64,000 nt of DNA from Treponema putidum (GTDB lineage Bacteria > Spirochaetota > Spirochaetia > Treponematales > Treponemataceae). Shown here piece after piece: positions 35,778 to 44,942 of the stretch. A program made the translations under genes and the position numbers. Each line of letters opens with the position of its first letter. Position 1 is the stretch's first letter. Location: positions 741,827 to 805,826 of the forward strand of contig NZ_CP009228.1 in assembly GCF_000755145.1 (NCBI RefSeq), read 5' to 3'. Under the pieces are notes generated by a model. That model was not told where the DNA came from. It worked only from the letters and a program-made list of their open reading frames with translations, and made no database searches.

Positions 35778-35855
35778 TTTTAAGTAAAAAAAACACTTGA
35801 TTATTTTACTTATAACTGATATGATTATTTTAAGTAAAATTCTCTTTACTTAAAA
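35778..35855 (+). promoter_or_regulatory. Fic promoter with two inverted-repeat operators
   Basis: A promoter TTGATT (35797-35802), 17 bp, TATGAT (35820-35825) is flanked by the half-site TTTTAAGTAAA at 35778-35788 and 35828-35838. Each is paired with an inverted copy: 35845-35855 is perfect, and the one starting near 35805 has one mismatch. The first pair spans the promoter, so a repressor would block it. Confidence 0.7.
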
Positions 35856-35866
35856 GGTTAAAAATA

Positions 35867-37020
35867 ATGAAATTAAAAACAAACAGAGCAGGAAAATTAA
35901 AAAAACACAAACCGATTACGAATGTTTTATTCCGCATAATTTAAAGGATATAAAACTCAATATAGATGATGAAATGAATTTTTTGGTAAATAAGGCTCAT
36001 CTGCTTCTAGGAAGATTGGACGGTATGGCTATTACCATACCTGATATAGACCTTTTTGTATCTATGTATGTACAAAAAGAAGCAGTTATCAGCTCGCAAA
36101 TTGAAGGAACACAAGCATCGCTGATTGATGTTTTGCAAAAAGATAGAAATAACGAGAAAATAAAAGAAACAGAAGAAATAGTCAATTATATAAAAGCCGC
36201 AAATTATGCATTCCAAAGATTGACGGAATTACCTTTATGTATGAGGTTAATCAAAGAAACACATGCTGTTCTTTTAGCGAATGTGCGTGATGATGAAAAA
36301 GCGCCGGGAGAGTTTAGAAAATCACAAAATTGGATTGGACCTGCCGGATGTATGTTAAATAATGCAAGTTTTGTTCCTCCTGCTCCTGACGAGATGAATG
36401 ATGCACTGAATGATTTAGAAAAATACATGTATGAGGATGGTTTAATTTCTGCCCTAATAAAAATTGCATTAATCCATTATCAATTTGAAACCATCCATCC
36501 GTTTTTAGATGGCAATGGTAGAATGGGACGATTGCTCATCATATTATTTTTAAAAAAAGAAAAACTGATAGAATATCCTGTTTTATATTTGAGTTATTTT
36601 TTTAAGCAAAATAGAAATATATATTATGAACTCCTAAATAATGTCCGTACAAAAGGAGAATTTGAAACATGGATTAAATTTTTTATGCAAGGAATATGCG
36701 AAGTATCTGAAAATGCAATTGTCTCAATTCAAAAAATTATAAAATTAAAAAAAGACGATACGGAAAAAATTCGTACCATACAAAAAGGAAATGTTTCAAA
36801 TCTTCTGTCAGTGTATGAGTATGCACTAAAACATCCGTTTTTAAAAACAGAAGATGTTAGACACTTATTGAGTTTAAGTAAACCGACTGTAAATAAACTA
36901 TTGGAAACTTTAACGGAACTTAAAATTTTAGAACTGGTTGAAGATAAGCAGAGGTATAAACAGTATGTATATAGACAATATGTTGATATTCTCTCTGAAG
37001 GAACAATAGATTATTTTTGA
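35867..37020 (+). pseudogene. Fic-family AMP transferase, 5' end frameshifted
   Basis: The main frame (from 35974) has the Fic core HPFLDGNGRMGR (about residue 170) and the self-inhibitory motif SSQIEG near its N-terminus, so activity is normally restrained. A C-terminal winged HTH (FLKTEDVRHLLSLSKPTVNK) follows. The true start is ATG 35867: its frame reads 'MKLKTNRAGKLKK' and needs one more A in the A7 tract 35899-35905 to continue as 'TQTDYECFIPHNLKD', the usual Fic_N start. As it stands, translation from 35974 would lose that N-terminus. The HTH could bind the operators upstream. Confidence 0.75.
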
Positions 37021-37029
37021 AAAATACCG

Positions 37030-37052
37030 ATTAGTCTATAAGACTAATTTTT
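37030..37052 (+). terminator. terminator of the Fic gene
   Basis: ATTAGTCT (37030-37037) and AGACTAAT (37041-37048) with a three-base loop, followed by T residues. Confidence 0.7.
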
Positions 37053-37168
37053 GAATTTATTATGCAAAAAGACTTAGCACGACTGATTGTTATACACTCT
37101 TTTCTTTTAACGAAAAAAAATCTAAGAAGTATTTATAGGGGAAAATTTTAATTTTTGTTTCCTATCTC

Positions 37169-37771
37169 CTATACCATCCCCGCTTTTTCAAAATGCTTTT
37201 TTAATATCCACATAGAAAGCCACGCTCCCGCGAAACTTGTTATAACCGTCAATGCAATCATAGAACCGTACATCTGCCATGAGCCTACAACGTGCAAATA
37301 CTGTTGTAAAGCTTCATCCGTTAAATGTAAAATCTCCTTTCTTTGCACAAAGTATTCTCCATGCGAAAGATACATAGGCAGGGTGAACAAGGCTGTCTGC
37401 AATGTGGAGCCCAGCACATAGGACAGAATAATTGCTTTTTTATCTTTGTACTTCATCGTTGACGCAAGAGTCTCCGCAATGAACCAGCCGATAATTGAAA
37501 GGCCGACGCCTATTCCGTTTGCTGCCATAAATCCCGGTAAAACGATAATTATCCCCATAATAAAAAAGACGCCCGTTTTTCTTACCTTTGATACCGCCAG
37601 CATAAATGCTATCGATACAAAAAACAGCGTAATCGGGATATTGGCTATCGTGCCGAAAAGCGTTAATGCAGCGAGTGCTCCCGTAATAAAGAAAATTAAT
37701 AGTGCAACCGCAGCGAAGATTCCGATAAAAATAAAATCCCGTGCATTCAATTTGTTTGTCTTTGTTTCCAT
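37169..37771 (-). CDS. ECF transporter S component (Trep_Strep/MptD family)
   Basis: The 200-residue protein has six hydrophobic segments and fits the Trep_Strep family of ECF substrate-binding subunits. The ATG at 37771 has an AAGGAG eight bases upstream; longer readings lack a ribosome site. It ends the minus-strand operon after the T and A components, forming a full ECF module. The substrate cannot be inferred. The partner ABC exporters suggest a metal-chelate or related compound, as in some siderophore clusters, but that is speculation. Confidence 0.8.
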   Translation of the reverse strand: METKTNKLNARDFIFIGIFAAVALLIFFITGALAALTLFGTIANIPITLFFVSIAFMLAVSKVRKTGVFFIMGIIIVLPGFMAANGIGVGLSIIGWFIAETLASTMKYKDKKAIILSYVLGSTLQTALFTLPMYLSHGEYFVQRKEILHLTDEALQQYLHVVGSWQMYGSMIALTVITSFAGAWLSMWILKKHFEKAGMV

Positions 37772-37781
37772 GACATTCTCC

Positions 37782-38492
37782 TTAAAAAATATTACTAAAC
37801 TGTAAGTACGATACCGCACCCACAGCAATAGCCGTATATAATCCATATACAAAATCCGTTTTCGTAAATTTGAGCGGATAGATATTTGTTCTGTTTTTAT
37901 AATTTTCAATTCCTCTCAGCAAAACCGATGTGGAAAGTTCCTCAGCTATGCGAAGACTTCTAAATAAAATCGGAACAATTATAAGTTCTAAAGAACGAAT
38001 GGGATGAATTAAAAACCGTAAGCCCGAAATAGAAATTCCTCTTATTTTTAAACTGTCTTTTAAACAGCCGTAATCTTCTTTTAAGGACGGGAGATACCTA
38101 AATACAACGATTAAGGGAATTGCTATTATGTTTGGAAATTTCATCGTCTGCATAGCCGATATAATAGAGGGCATGGAAGTTTTCTTTTTCAAGAATATAA
38201 TCATCATAACCGCAATAACGAATTTTTGAATAAAATAACTTAAAGATACAATCATGAGAGCAATTGTCGAATTCGGAATATAATGAATATAAAACATCGA
38301 CACGGCAATGATACTATACATTCCGCTATATAAAACGGATTCACGATAAGCGCGTACATCCCATAAATAGAAATTACAAATAATAAGTAAAACATGTGAG
38401 GGGAGAGGCTTATTGACGGCAAGACCGAACGAGATAAAAATAAATACAATGCCGAGTACCGTTCTCGGGTCCGCTTTTCTTTTTGTATTCAC
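37782..38492 (-). CDS. ECF transporter T component (CbiQ-like)
   Basis: The 236-residue membrane protein has four to five segments and, near the C-terminus, two x-Arg-Gly motifs ('LKIRGISIS' and 'VLLRGIENY'), matching the coupling helices that bind the ATPases in CbiQ/EcfT proteins. It is 10 bp upstream of the S component and one base after the ATPase gene, so translation is coupled. Confidence 0.85.
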   Translation of the reverse strand: MNTKRKADPRTVLGIVFIFISFGLAVNKPLPSHVLLIICNFYLWDVRAYRESVLYSGMYSIIAVSMFYIHYIPNSTIALMIVSLSYFIQKFVIAVMMIIFLKKKTSMPSIISAMQTMKFPNIIAIPLIVVFRYLPSLKEDYGCLKDSLKIRGISISGLRFLIHPIRSLELIIVPILFRSLRIAEELSTSVLLRGIENYKNRTNIYPLKFTKTDFVYGLYTAIAVGAVSYLQFSNIF

Positions 38493-38493
38493 T

Positions 38494-39969
38494 TCACATT
38501 TCCTCCTTTTTACTTAAAAGCTCCCAGAGCATTTTCTTGGTATCATTATTTAAATTGAAATCAGCGTGAACCATTCCGCTTTTTAAATAAATAATTCTGT
38601 TGCAGACAGACAGTAAAAATTCATAATCATGCGATATTACAAATATAAGCCTATCTGCATTTGCCGCAGTGAGAATACTTTTAGAAACTAAATCCATAGA
38701 ATGTTTATCCAAGCCGCTTGTCGGTTCATCCAAAAAAAGTATCTTACAGTTATTGCAAAAAGCCGCTGCAATGGTGAGCCGTTGCTTTTGACCTCTTGAG
38801 AGAGCAAGAGGATGCCGTTCCTTTAAATCAAGAATTTCAAAATCCGATAAAACGGTTTCTTTTTCCGTGCCGCTCAAACCGCCGCCTTTTTTTCCTATAT
38901 CCAATTCATCCTCTACGGTGTTACCGAAAAGTTGAAAGTCTGAGTCCTGCATGACAAAATACAAACGCCCCGCTCTTTTCTTATAGCTACGCTTTTCTCC
39001 TTTAATCAAAACGTTTCCGCTTTTTTCTTTTAATAAGCCTGTACACAATTTAGCAAGAGTTGTTTTACCCGCTCCATTTTCACCGATAATGCCGATAACT
39101 TCTTTTTCATAAGCTCTTATCGATATGTCTTTAAGCACATCGGTTTTTTCCTGTTTTGAATGTGAATATGAAATATTTTTTATTTCAAACAATGGGGTGG
39201 TTTTATCGATAATACTTTTAGAATGAACCGTATCGAGATTTTCCAAATATATGGGTCGAATATTTTTATTGTTTTTTTGCAGCTCAAAAAATTCATCTTT
39301 TGAGTATTCGCCCGTAATTCTTCCTTTATCCATAACGAGCATACGGCTGCATAAGGCCGAAAGATAAAATAATCGATGCTCCAAAACGATAATGGTTTTT
39401 CCTTCTTCTTTTAAGCTCCGTAATATGTTTTCCAAATCAAAGATGGAATGAATATCCAGATTAGCTGTAGGCTCATCGAACAAAAAAATGTCAGGCGACA
39501 TCGCATAGCATGACGCGATAGCCAGTTTTTGTTTTTCACCGCTTGAAAGTTTAAAGATACTCTTCTCTTTTAGATGATTTATTCCAAGCAGTTTCAAACT
39601 GTTGTCTACCCTTTTCAGTATTTCTTCCCTGTTCAAAAGCATATTGCTGCAGCCGAATGCCGCTTCACTAAAAGGATCGGTCATAAAAAACTGACTTCGC
39701 GGGTCTTGGAATACACAGCCTACCATGCAGCCTATTTGTGAAAGCTCCATAGTGCGTATATCTTTTCCGTTTAGATGAGCTTCGCCCGTTAATACTCCGT
39801 CATAGAAATGCGAGATAAGGCCGTTGATAACAGAGCCGAGTGTACTCTTCCCGCTTCCGCTTTTTCCGGTAATGACAACAAATTCTCCTTTTTTTATTTC
39901 GAGGTTTATATTGTCGAGAATGAGAAGACCTGTCCTTGTTTTATACGAAATATCTTTTAGCGAGAGCAC
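38494..39969 (-). CDS. ECF transporter ATPase, fused tandem (EcfA-like)
   Basis: The protein of about 490 residues holds two complete ABC domains: Walker A GKSGSGKST and GENGAGKTT, signatures LSSGEKQK and LSRGQKQR, Walker B IFLFDEPTANLD and ILFLDEPTSGLD. Both have the catalytic Glu. GTG 39969 is the best start, with GGGAG six bases upstream, overlapping exporter B's stop by 13 bases. Fused EcfA proteins (YkoD type) drive single-gene ECF systems. The next gene downstream is the T component. Confidence 0.85.
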   Translation of the reverse strand: MLSLKDISYKTRTGLLILDNINLEIKKGEFVVITGKSGSGKSTLGSVINGLISHFYDGVLTGEAHLNGKDIRTMELSQIGCMVGCVFQDPRSQFFMTDPFSEAAFGCSNMLLNREEILKRVDNSLKLLGINHLKEKSIFKLSSGEKQKLAIASCYAMSPDIFLFDEPTANLDIHSIFDLENILRSLKEEGKTIIVLEHRLFYLSALCSRMLVMDKGRITGEYSKDEFFELQKNNKNIRPIYLENLDTVHSKSIIDKTTPLFEIKNISYSHSKQEKTDVLKDISIRAYEKEVIGIIGENGAGKTTLAKLCTGLLKEKSGNVLIKGEKRSYKKRAGRLYFVMQDSDFQLFGNTVEDELDIGKKGGGLSGTEKETVLSDFEILDLKERHPLALSRGQKQRLTIAAAFCNNCKILFLDEPTSGLDKHSMDLVSKSILTAANADRLIFVISHDYEFLLSVCNRIIYLKSGMVHADFNLNNDTKKMLWELLSKKEEM

Positions 39970-41681
39970 ATTCCGCTCCCGTATTGTGCTTTCCAAAGCC
40001 GAGCATAGTAAGCGTCCTTTTCCAAAAGTTCATCGTGTTTTCCTTTTTCGATAAGACAGCCTTTTTGAAACACAAGGATTTGATCTGCCTTTTGAATAGT
40101 CCTTAAATGATGAGCGATCACTATGACCGTTCTGTTTTTTGCAAGTTCTGTAATGGCATCCTGTATTAAAGACTCGTTTACGGGATCGACATTACTGGTC
40201 ATCTCGTCGAGGATTAAAATCGGAGCATCTTTTAAAAAGGCGCGTGCAATGGAAATCCGCTGTCTTTGTCCGCCGGATAAGAGACCTCCGTTTTCGCCTA
40301 TATCCGTTTCATAGCCTTTCGGCAAGCTCATAATAAAATCGTGAATCTTTGCCTTTTTTGCAGCTTCGATGATTTCTTCTTTTGTTGCTTCTTTTTTTCC
40401 TACCCGGATATTTTCTTCAATGGTGTTATCAAATAACTGAACATTTTGCATAACAATGCTGATGCGATCTAAAAGTTCATCGTAGGGAATATCCCGAATA
40501 TCGGTACCGCCGAGCGTAACACTTCCGCCTTGCACATCGTAAAACCGCAACAGCAAATTCGTAACCGTCGTCTTACCGCTTCCCGATTCTCCTACAAGCG
40601 CAGTCATCGTTTTTTCCGGAACGGAAAAAGTTACTCCATTCATTTTGAACTCATCTTGTTCATAAGAAAATGCTACATCTTTAAAAACAATATCGTTTTC
40701 TGCAGGAGTAACTCCGTCCGTTTTATCGGCTATTACCTCGGCATGAAGAATTTTTCCCAAGCGGTGATAGCTGTCTACGGCAGACACATAATACATATAG
40801 TGTGTTTCCATCGCTGCAAAAGGTTTATAAAATTCTTTTGAAATGACTGCAATAATCATAAAGCTGAGCACATCAATGCTTCCACATAACGCGGCAAGAC
40901 CTGAATAAATGAAAAGAACAAAATACCCTGCATCGATTAAAAACGAAAAAACCGAAAGCTGTCTTGCCTTAAAACGGGAAGCAGCCTTACTTGTTTCTCC
41001 GAATTTTTTTGTCTTTTCAAAAAGTTCATTATCCAGACTTTTATTATGCGAAAAACTTTTGAGCACCGGAATACCGCGTACATATTCAACAAATAAACTC
41101 ACCATATCGGCAAGGGCGGAATTATTGTTATGTTCCGTTTTTTGTGCTCCTTTAATTGTGTAAAAAAGATAGGCAAGCGAAAGCGGAATCGACGCGGCCA
41201 TAACAAGGGCTGCTTTAAGGTTGATAAAGCAAAGACCTATAAATACCGCAAGAGCAATGAGAAAATCACCGAACATCCGCGGCCACATATGACCGACTAC
41301 CATGGACATATTGTCCACATCTTTATGAAGAATTGTATTTAATTCTCCCAGCCGTTCATTCGTATAAAAGCCCAAACTAAACAGCTTTAATTTTACAATC
41401 ATCCGCTCCCGTATTTGCTGCACCACATCAAAGCCGGCTCCGTGCTTTTTTAAGTCGGCAATCATATTGCAAAGCCCCTTAAAAATGACCAAGCCTATCA
41501 GCATTGCAAAAGCCCCGTAGAGTCCCTGCACATCAGTCCCGGCAGCAATCTTAAACAAAATCGAAAACACCGTAAGTAACATCCCCACGGAGCTCAATCC
41601 GTACAAGGTAAAAAACAGAGAAGAAATACATACATCGATTTTTCCCCTCTTACTCAAAAATGCAAATAATTCTTTATACAT
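39957..41681 (-). CDS. ABC exporter B (half-transporter)
   Basis: The 574-residue protein has an N-terminal six-helix membrane domain and a C-terminal nucleotide-binding domain with Walker A GESGSGKTT, signature LSGGQRQR and Walker B ILILDEMTSNVD; the H-loop is AHHLRT. The start at 41681 has AGGAG. It should pair with exporter A (47794-49512) as a heterodimer, like IrtAB or YbtPQ. The two genes are separated by a 6-kb island. A 14-bp inverted repeat lies in its 5' leader. Confidence 0.85.
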   Translation of the reverse strand: MYKELFAFLSKRGKIDVCISSLFFTLYGLSSVGMLLTVFSILFKIAAGTDVQGLYGAFAMLIGLVIFKGLCNMIADLKKHGAGFDVVQQIRERMIVKLKLFSLGFYTNERLGELNTILHKDVDNMSMVVGHMWPRMFGDFLIALAVFIGLCFINLKAALVMAASIPLSLAYLFYTIKGAQKTEHNNNSALADMVSLFVEYVRGIPVLKSFSHNKSLDNELFEKTKKFGETSKAASRFKARQLSVFSFLIDAGYFVLFIYSGLAALCGSIDVLSFMIIAVISKEFYKPFAAMETHYMYYVSAVDSYHRLGKILHAEVIADKTDGVTPAENDIVFKDVAFSYEQDEFKMNGVTFSVPEKTMTALVGESGSGKTTVTNLLLRFYDVQGGSVTLGGTDIRDIPYDELLDRISIVMQNVQLFDNTIEENIRVGKKEATKEEIIEAAKKAKIHDFIMSLPKGYETDIGENGGLLSGGQRQRISIARAFLKDAPILILDEMTSNVDPVNESLIQDAITELAKNRTVIVIAHHLRTIQKADQILVFQKGCLIEKGKHDELLEKDAYYARLWKAQYGSGMCSR

Positions 41682-41690
41682 ACATTCTCC

Positions 41691-41762
41691 TTTGGGGAGG
41701 AAAGACAACCCGACAGAACAGGTTTGCCTTGAAGCTGCGCTGGCAGAACTTTCCTCCCCAAA
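41691..41762. repeat. 14-bp inverted repeat in the exporter B leader
   Basis: TTTGGGGAGGAAAG (41691-41704) and its perfect complement (41749-41762) are 44 bp apart. On the minus strand the hairpin ends next to the ribosome site of exporter B, so it could control its translation or end a transcript. Confidence 0.65.
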
Positions 41763-41784
41763 CCCCTCCTATCTTTTCCGTCTG

Positions 41785-41807
41785 CCAAAGGCTTCGCCAG
41801 CCTTTGG
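41785..41807. repeat. short hairpin CCAAAGGC/GCCTTTGG
   Basis: Perfect 8-bp stem with a seven-base loop in the gene-free 41.7-42.36 kb stretch. Confidence 0.5.
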
Positions 41808-41909
41808 AAACCGGCATCATCAGCAAAGTGGTGGAATTATATTTTTACAAGCCGATTATCCTATGCTTGTAGTTTGCATAATGCATACGCCGCTCCTAAG
41901 CGATGTTTC

Positions 41910-41973
41910 GATGAAAAATATACATCCGTGTACATTTTTCATCTTCGAGTATTTTTGCTTACGCAAAAACTCG
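41910..41973. repeat. two-hairpin repeat with TCCG loop
   Basis: First hairpin: 15-bp arms (41910-41924 and 41929-41943) with one mismatch and loop TCCG. A linker TTCGAG leads to a second hairpin (41946-41958 / 41963-41973). The core TACATCCGTGTA and the linker TTCGAG are shared with 59890-59949, but the stems differ. Confidence 0.6.
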
Positions 41974-42160
41974 ATAGAGCTTTAATCACCGCTATCCGTG
42001 ACAGAAGTACGAAACTCGACGTTGAAACACCGAGCACTTATGTAAAATGTTTCAACATTTCTCCAATTCCTAATTATGAGTCTCAATACCGAATAGATAT
42101 TCAGTATTATCAGTATAACTGTAATGCGGAGTTTGTGCAAGGTATTAGATGAAAATATCA

Positions 42161-42296
42161 ATGTTTAATTGTAACTATTCAGCACCTGTGCCGAAAAACG
42201 GCTATTTTCAGCTTTTTTAATAAAATCAAGCGCTATATGTAACGTATATGGAATATTTAACGCTATATATAGTGGAACTGAATAGTTATGTTTAAT
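42161..42296. mobile_element. 117-bp MITE-like element with direct repeats
   Basis: Terminal inverted repeats TAACTATTCAG (42172-42182) and CTGAATAGTTA (42278-42288) enclose about 95 bp of AT-rich DNA without a coding frame. The flanking direct repeat TGTTTAATT occurs immediately outside on both sides (42162-42170 and 42289-42297), as for target-site duplication. No transposase is linked. Confidence 0.65.
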
Positions 42297-42345
42297 TTTT
42301 ACTGAAAAGTACTATTGACCTGATGAAAAAAAAATCATTATATGT

Positions 42346-42351
42346 TATAAT
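42346..42351 (+). promoter_or_regulatory. extended -10 of the restriction island
   Basis: TGT followed by TATAAT ends 14 bases before the vsr ATG. No good -35 at 17 bp; the leader would be about 8 bases. Confidence 0.5.
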
Positions 42352-42365
42352 GCCGTATTGGTATT

Positions 42366-42782
42366 ATGGATCACTTAACAGCTGAAAAACGTTCATGGAA
42401 TATGGGTAGAATACGGTCTGAAAATACTAAACCGGAAATACTTTTCCGTAGGGCAATACATAAAAAAGGCTACCGGTATAGACTTTATGCTAAAAACTTA
42501 CCGGGAAAACCTGATATTGTACTTAAAAAATACAAAACGGTTATTTTTATAAACGGTTGTTTCTGGCATAAACACGAAAATTGTAAGCGGGGAAATAAAC
42601 CCAAAAGCCGTAATGAATATTGGGATGAAAAATTAGAGAAAAATGTTTTGCGTGATAAAAAAAATTATGCAGAATTGAAAGAGCAAGGCTGGAATGTTCT
42701 AGTTATTTGGGAATGTGAAATAAAGGATATAAGTAAGGCGGTTTTAAAATTTGAAATATTTTTAGAAGAATTGGAGAATTGA
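42366..42782 (+). CDS. vsr: Vsr mismatch endonuclease
   Basis: The 138-residue protein matches Vsr throughout: RIRSENTKPEILFR, LPGKPDIVL (catalytic Asp about residue 50), 'VIFINGCFWHKHENC' with the zinc/catalytic His and Cys, 'YWDEKLEKN', and 'GWNVLVIWECEI'. It cuts T:G mismatches that arise when 5-methylcytosine is deaminated, protecting cytosine-methylated sites. It is followed without a gap by the C5 methyltransferase. A short leader lacks a ribosome site, so it may be leaderless or near-leaderless. Confidence 0.93.
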   Translation: MDHLTAEKRSWNMGRIRSENTKPEILFRRAIHKKGYRYRLYAKNLPGKPDIVLKKYKTVIFINGCFWHKHENCKRGNKPKSRNEYWDEKLEKNVLRDKKNYAELKEQGWNVLVIWECEIKDISKAVLKFEIFLEELEN

Positions 42783-43913
42783 ATGGTTAAAAATGATAAA
42801 ACTGTAAATGTAATCTCTCTTTTTTCGGGCTGCGGAGGTCTAGATTACGGTTTCCATAAAGAGGGATATAAAACAGTTTGGGCAAATGACATTAATAAAT
42901 GGGCAGCAGCGACTTTTAGAAAAAACTTCGGCAATGTAATTACAGAAAAAAATATAGAAGAAATAGACCCTGCACATGATAAATCCATTCCTGAATGCGA
43001 TTTAATTTTAGGAGGGTTCCCTTGCCAGGATTTTTCGATTATATGGAAGCAGCCGGGATTAGACGGTGATAGAGGAAATTTATACAAGAACTATTTGCGT
43101 TTTATAGCTGCAAAAAGACCTAAGGCATTTGTTGCCGAAAATGTCAAAGGGCTGCTTACAGCAAACAGGGGAAAAGCAATTAAACAAATGGTGGAAGACT
43201 TCAGCAATATTTCGCCCGGATATATGGTTAAAATACAATTATATAATTTTGCCGAATATGGAGTACCTCAGTTCCGTGAACGGGTAATCATTGTGGGGAT
43301 ACGGCTGGATCAAGAATTTAATTTTATACATCCTGGACCTACTCATGGTCCCCGTGGCCAAAAACCGTATATTACAGCAGGACAAGCACTGGAAGGTGTT
43401 GAAAATGTTAAATACAATAATGAGCACATGAATATTGCTGAAAAGACTAGAAAATTACTTAATCTTATACCGGAAGGCGGAAATTTCACGGATGTTCCGG
43501 AAGATAATCCTTTATATGTAAAGGGCATGATAAGTCATGTATACCGGAGGATAAATAGAAATGAGCCGGCAAAAACGATTATAGCTGCCGGAGGAGGCGG
43601 TACTTGGGGGTATCACTACCCTGAACCGCGCCCTCTTACAAATAGAGAACGGGCAAGATTACAGTCGTTTGATGACAACTTTATTTTTGAAGGTTCTGTT
43701 ACGGAAGTAAGAAGGCAAATTGGAAATGCTGTTCCGCCTCAAGGAGTCCGGCTGCTTGCAAAAACGCTATATCCATTATTTACAGAAAAATACATTAGGA
43801 CTGATATAAAAGAAGTAGGTCAAATTTTAAAAAGCCTAACAATTAAGGAGCAGCTTGAATTTGATGAAAATTGCCGTAATAGAGGAAAAGATAAAAAATG
43901 CTCGAACTTTTAA
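42783..43913 (+). CDS. DNA (cytosine-5) methyltransferase
   Basis: The 376-residue protein has motif I 'VISLFSGCGGLDYGF', motif IV GGFPCQDFS (Cys about residue 80), motif VI ENVKGL, motif VIII 'PQFRERV', and motif IX/X 'RLQSFDDNF' and 'QIGNAVPP'. All are in the standard order, so it is a complete Dcm-type enzyme. It directly follows vsr and its stop overlaps the PLD nuclease start by 16 bases, so the three are one operon. The recognition sequence cannot be read from the target domain. Confidence 0.93.
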   Translation: MVKNDKTVNVISLFSGCGGLDYGFHKEGYKTVWANDINKWAAATFRKNFGNVITEKNIEEIDPAHDKSIPECDLILGGFPCQDFSIIWKQPGLDGDRGNLYKNYLRFIAAKRPKAFVAENVKGLLTANRGKAIKQMVEDFSNISPGYMVKIQLYNFAEYGVPQFRERVIIVGIRLDQEFNFIHPGPTHGPRGQKPYITAGQALEGVENVKYNNEHMNIAEKTRKLLNLIPEGGNFTDVPEDNPLYVKGMISHVYRRINRNEPAKTIIAAGGGGTWGYHYPEPRPLTNRERARLQSFDDNFIFEGSVTEVRRQIGNAVPPQGVRLLAKTLYPLFTEKYIRTDIKEVGQILKSLTIKEQLEFDENCRNRGKDKKCSNF

Positions 43914-44887
43914 ATTCAAACTATCAGCCGATAAAAACACCATGCAAAAAATTTGAAGATACATTTTATACATTATTAGAAAAATCCAGCAGATTAAAAG
44001 CTGCAAGCGGATATATTTCTGAAGATGCTATAGCTGACTTATTGGCATTATATAAATCAGGTTTTAAATTAGAGCTTACTCTAATTGTAGGAATGCATCT
44101 ATTTGAAGGTTTTTCATACGGGCAATATGAGGCTTTGTGCAGCCTTGCCGATATCCTTCAAGAAAAACAATTAGGAAATATTTATTTAGCAGCAGCTGTA
44201 AAATATCATGGAAAAGTATACTTATTTAGAAACTCCGAAGGAAAAGAAACTTCTATTCTGGGATCAAGTAATTTAACAAAAATATGTGCTGCAGAGCATA
44301 TTTATGATACTGATATAGTTACTGATGATGAAAATATAAATTTTCAAATTAATAGTTTTCTTGATATGCTTCAAGAAAAAAATTGTCAACCGATAGATAA
44401 AATTGATAAAAATCGAATCAAAATACTTCCTCCGTCTGACTTATTTGAGAACTATTTACTGGTAGAAAAAGTATCATCTAATGAATTAGCTGATATACAA
44501 AGCCGGAAAATCGGTATAACATTTCAAATTGAAATAAAACCGGAAGAAAAAAGTCACTTAAACTGTTACTTTGGGAAAGGGCGAAAAAATTTTTCTAACG
44601 GTTCTATTCTTCCGCGCCCATGGTATGAAGCAGAAATTATTGTTTCAAGTAAAATTACAAAGCTTGCCGGCTATCCTAAAAAAGGACAAAGTTTTTATGT
44701 AATAACTGATGACGGATATAAATTTAAATGCAGCACTATGGGGGACTATTCAAAAAATTTTAGGAGTACTGATGATTTACGCATTTTAGGCAGATGGCTT
44801 AAAGGCCGGATGGAAAATAGTAAAGCACTGAATATTGGAGAAAAAGTGACGGAAAATACACTAAAAAATATGGAAGGAATAATATAA
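43898..44887 (+). CDS. PLD-family restriction endonuclease (NgoFVII-like)
   Basis: The 329-residue protein contains a single phospholipase-D HKD motif, 'YHGKVYLF' then 'SILGSSNLT' (His about residue 103). One HKD per chain means it works as a dimer, as in BfiI and NgoFVII restriction enzymes. The C-terminal half (after about residue 190) is probably the sequence-recognition domain. The overlap with the methyltransferase shows tight co-expression. Alternative: a metal-independent nuclease in a broader defence system. Confidence 0.8.
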   Translation: MLELLNSNYQPIKTPCKKFEDTFYTLLEKSSRLKAASGYISEDAIADLLALYKSGFKLELTLIVGMHLFEGFSYGQYEALCSLADILQEKQLGNIYLAAAVKYHGKVYLFRNSEGKETSILGSSNLTKICAAEHIYDTDIVTDDENINFQINSFLDMLQEKNCQPIDKIDKNRIKILPPSDLFENYLLVEKVSSNELADIQSRKIGITFQIEIKPEEKSHLNCYFGKGRKNFSNGSILPRPWYEAEIIVSSKITKLAGYPKKGQSFYVITDDGYKFKCSTMGDYSKNFRSTDDLRILGRWLKGRMENSKALNIGEKVTENTLKNMEGII

Positions 44888-44942
44888 CCTTAACAAAAAC
44901 AGCAATCCCTGATTTATGGTATCTTGATTTCGGAGTACACTA

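Noticed and set aside
41660-42152. Several overlapping plus-strand frames
   Set aside because: They read across hairpins and repeats, lack ribosome sites and show no family; treated as non-coding.
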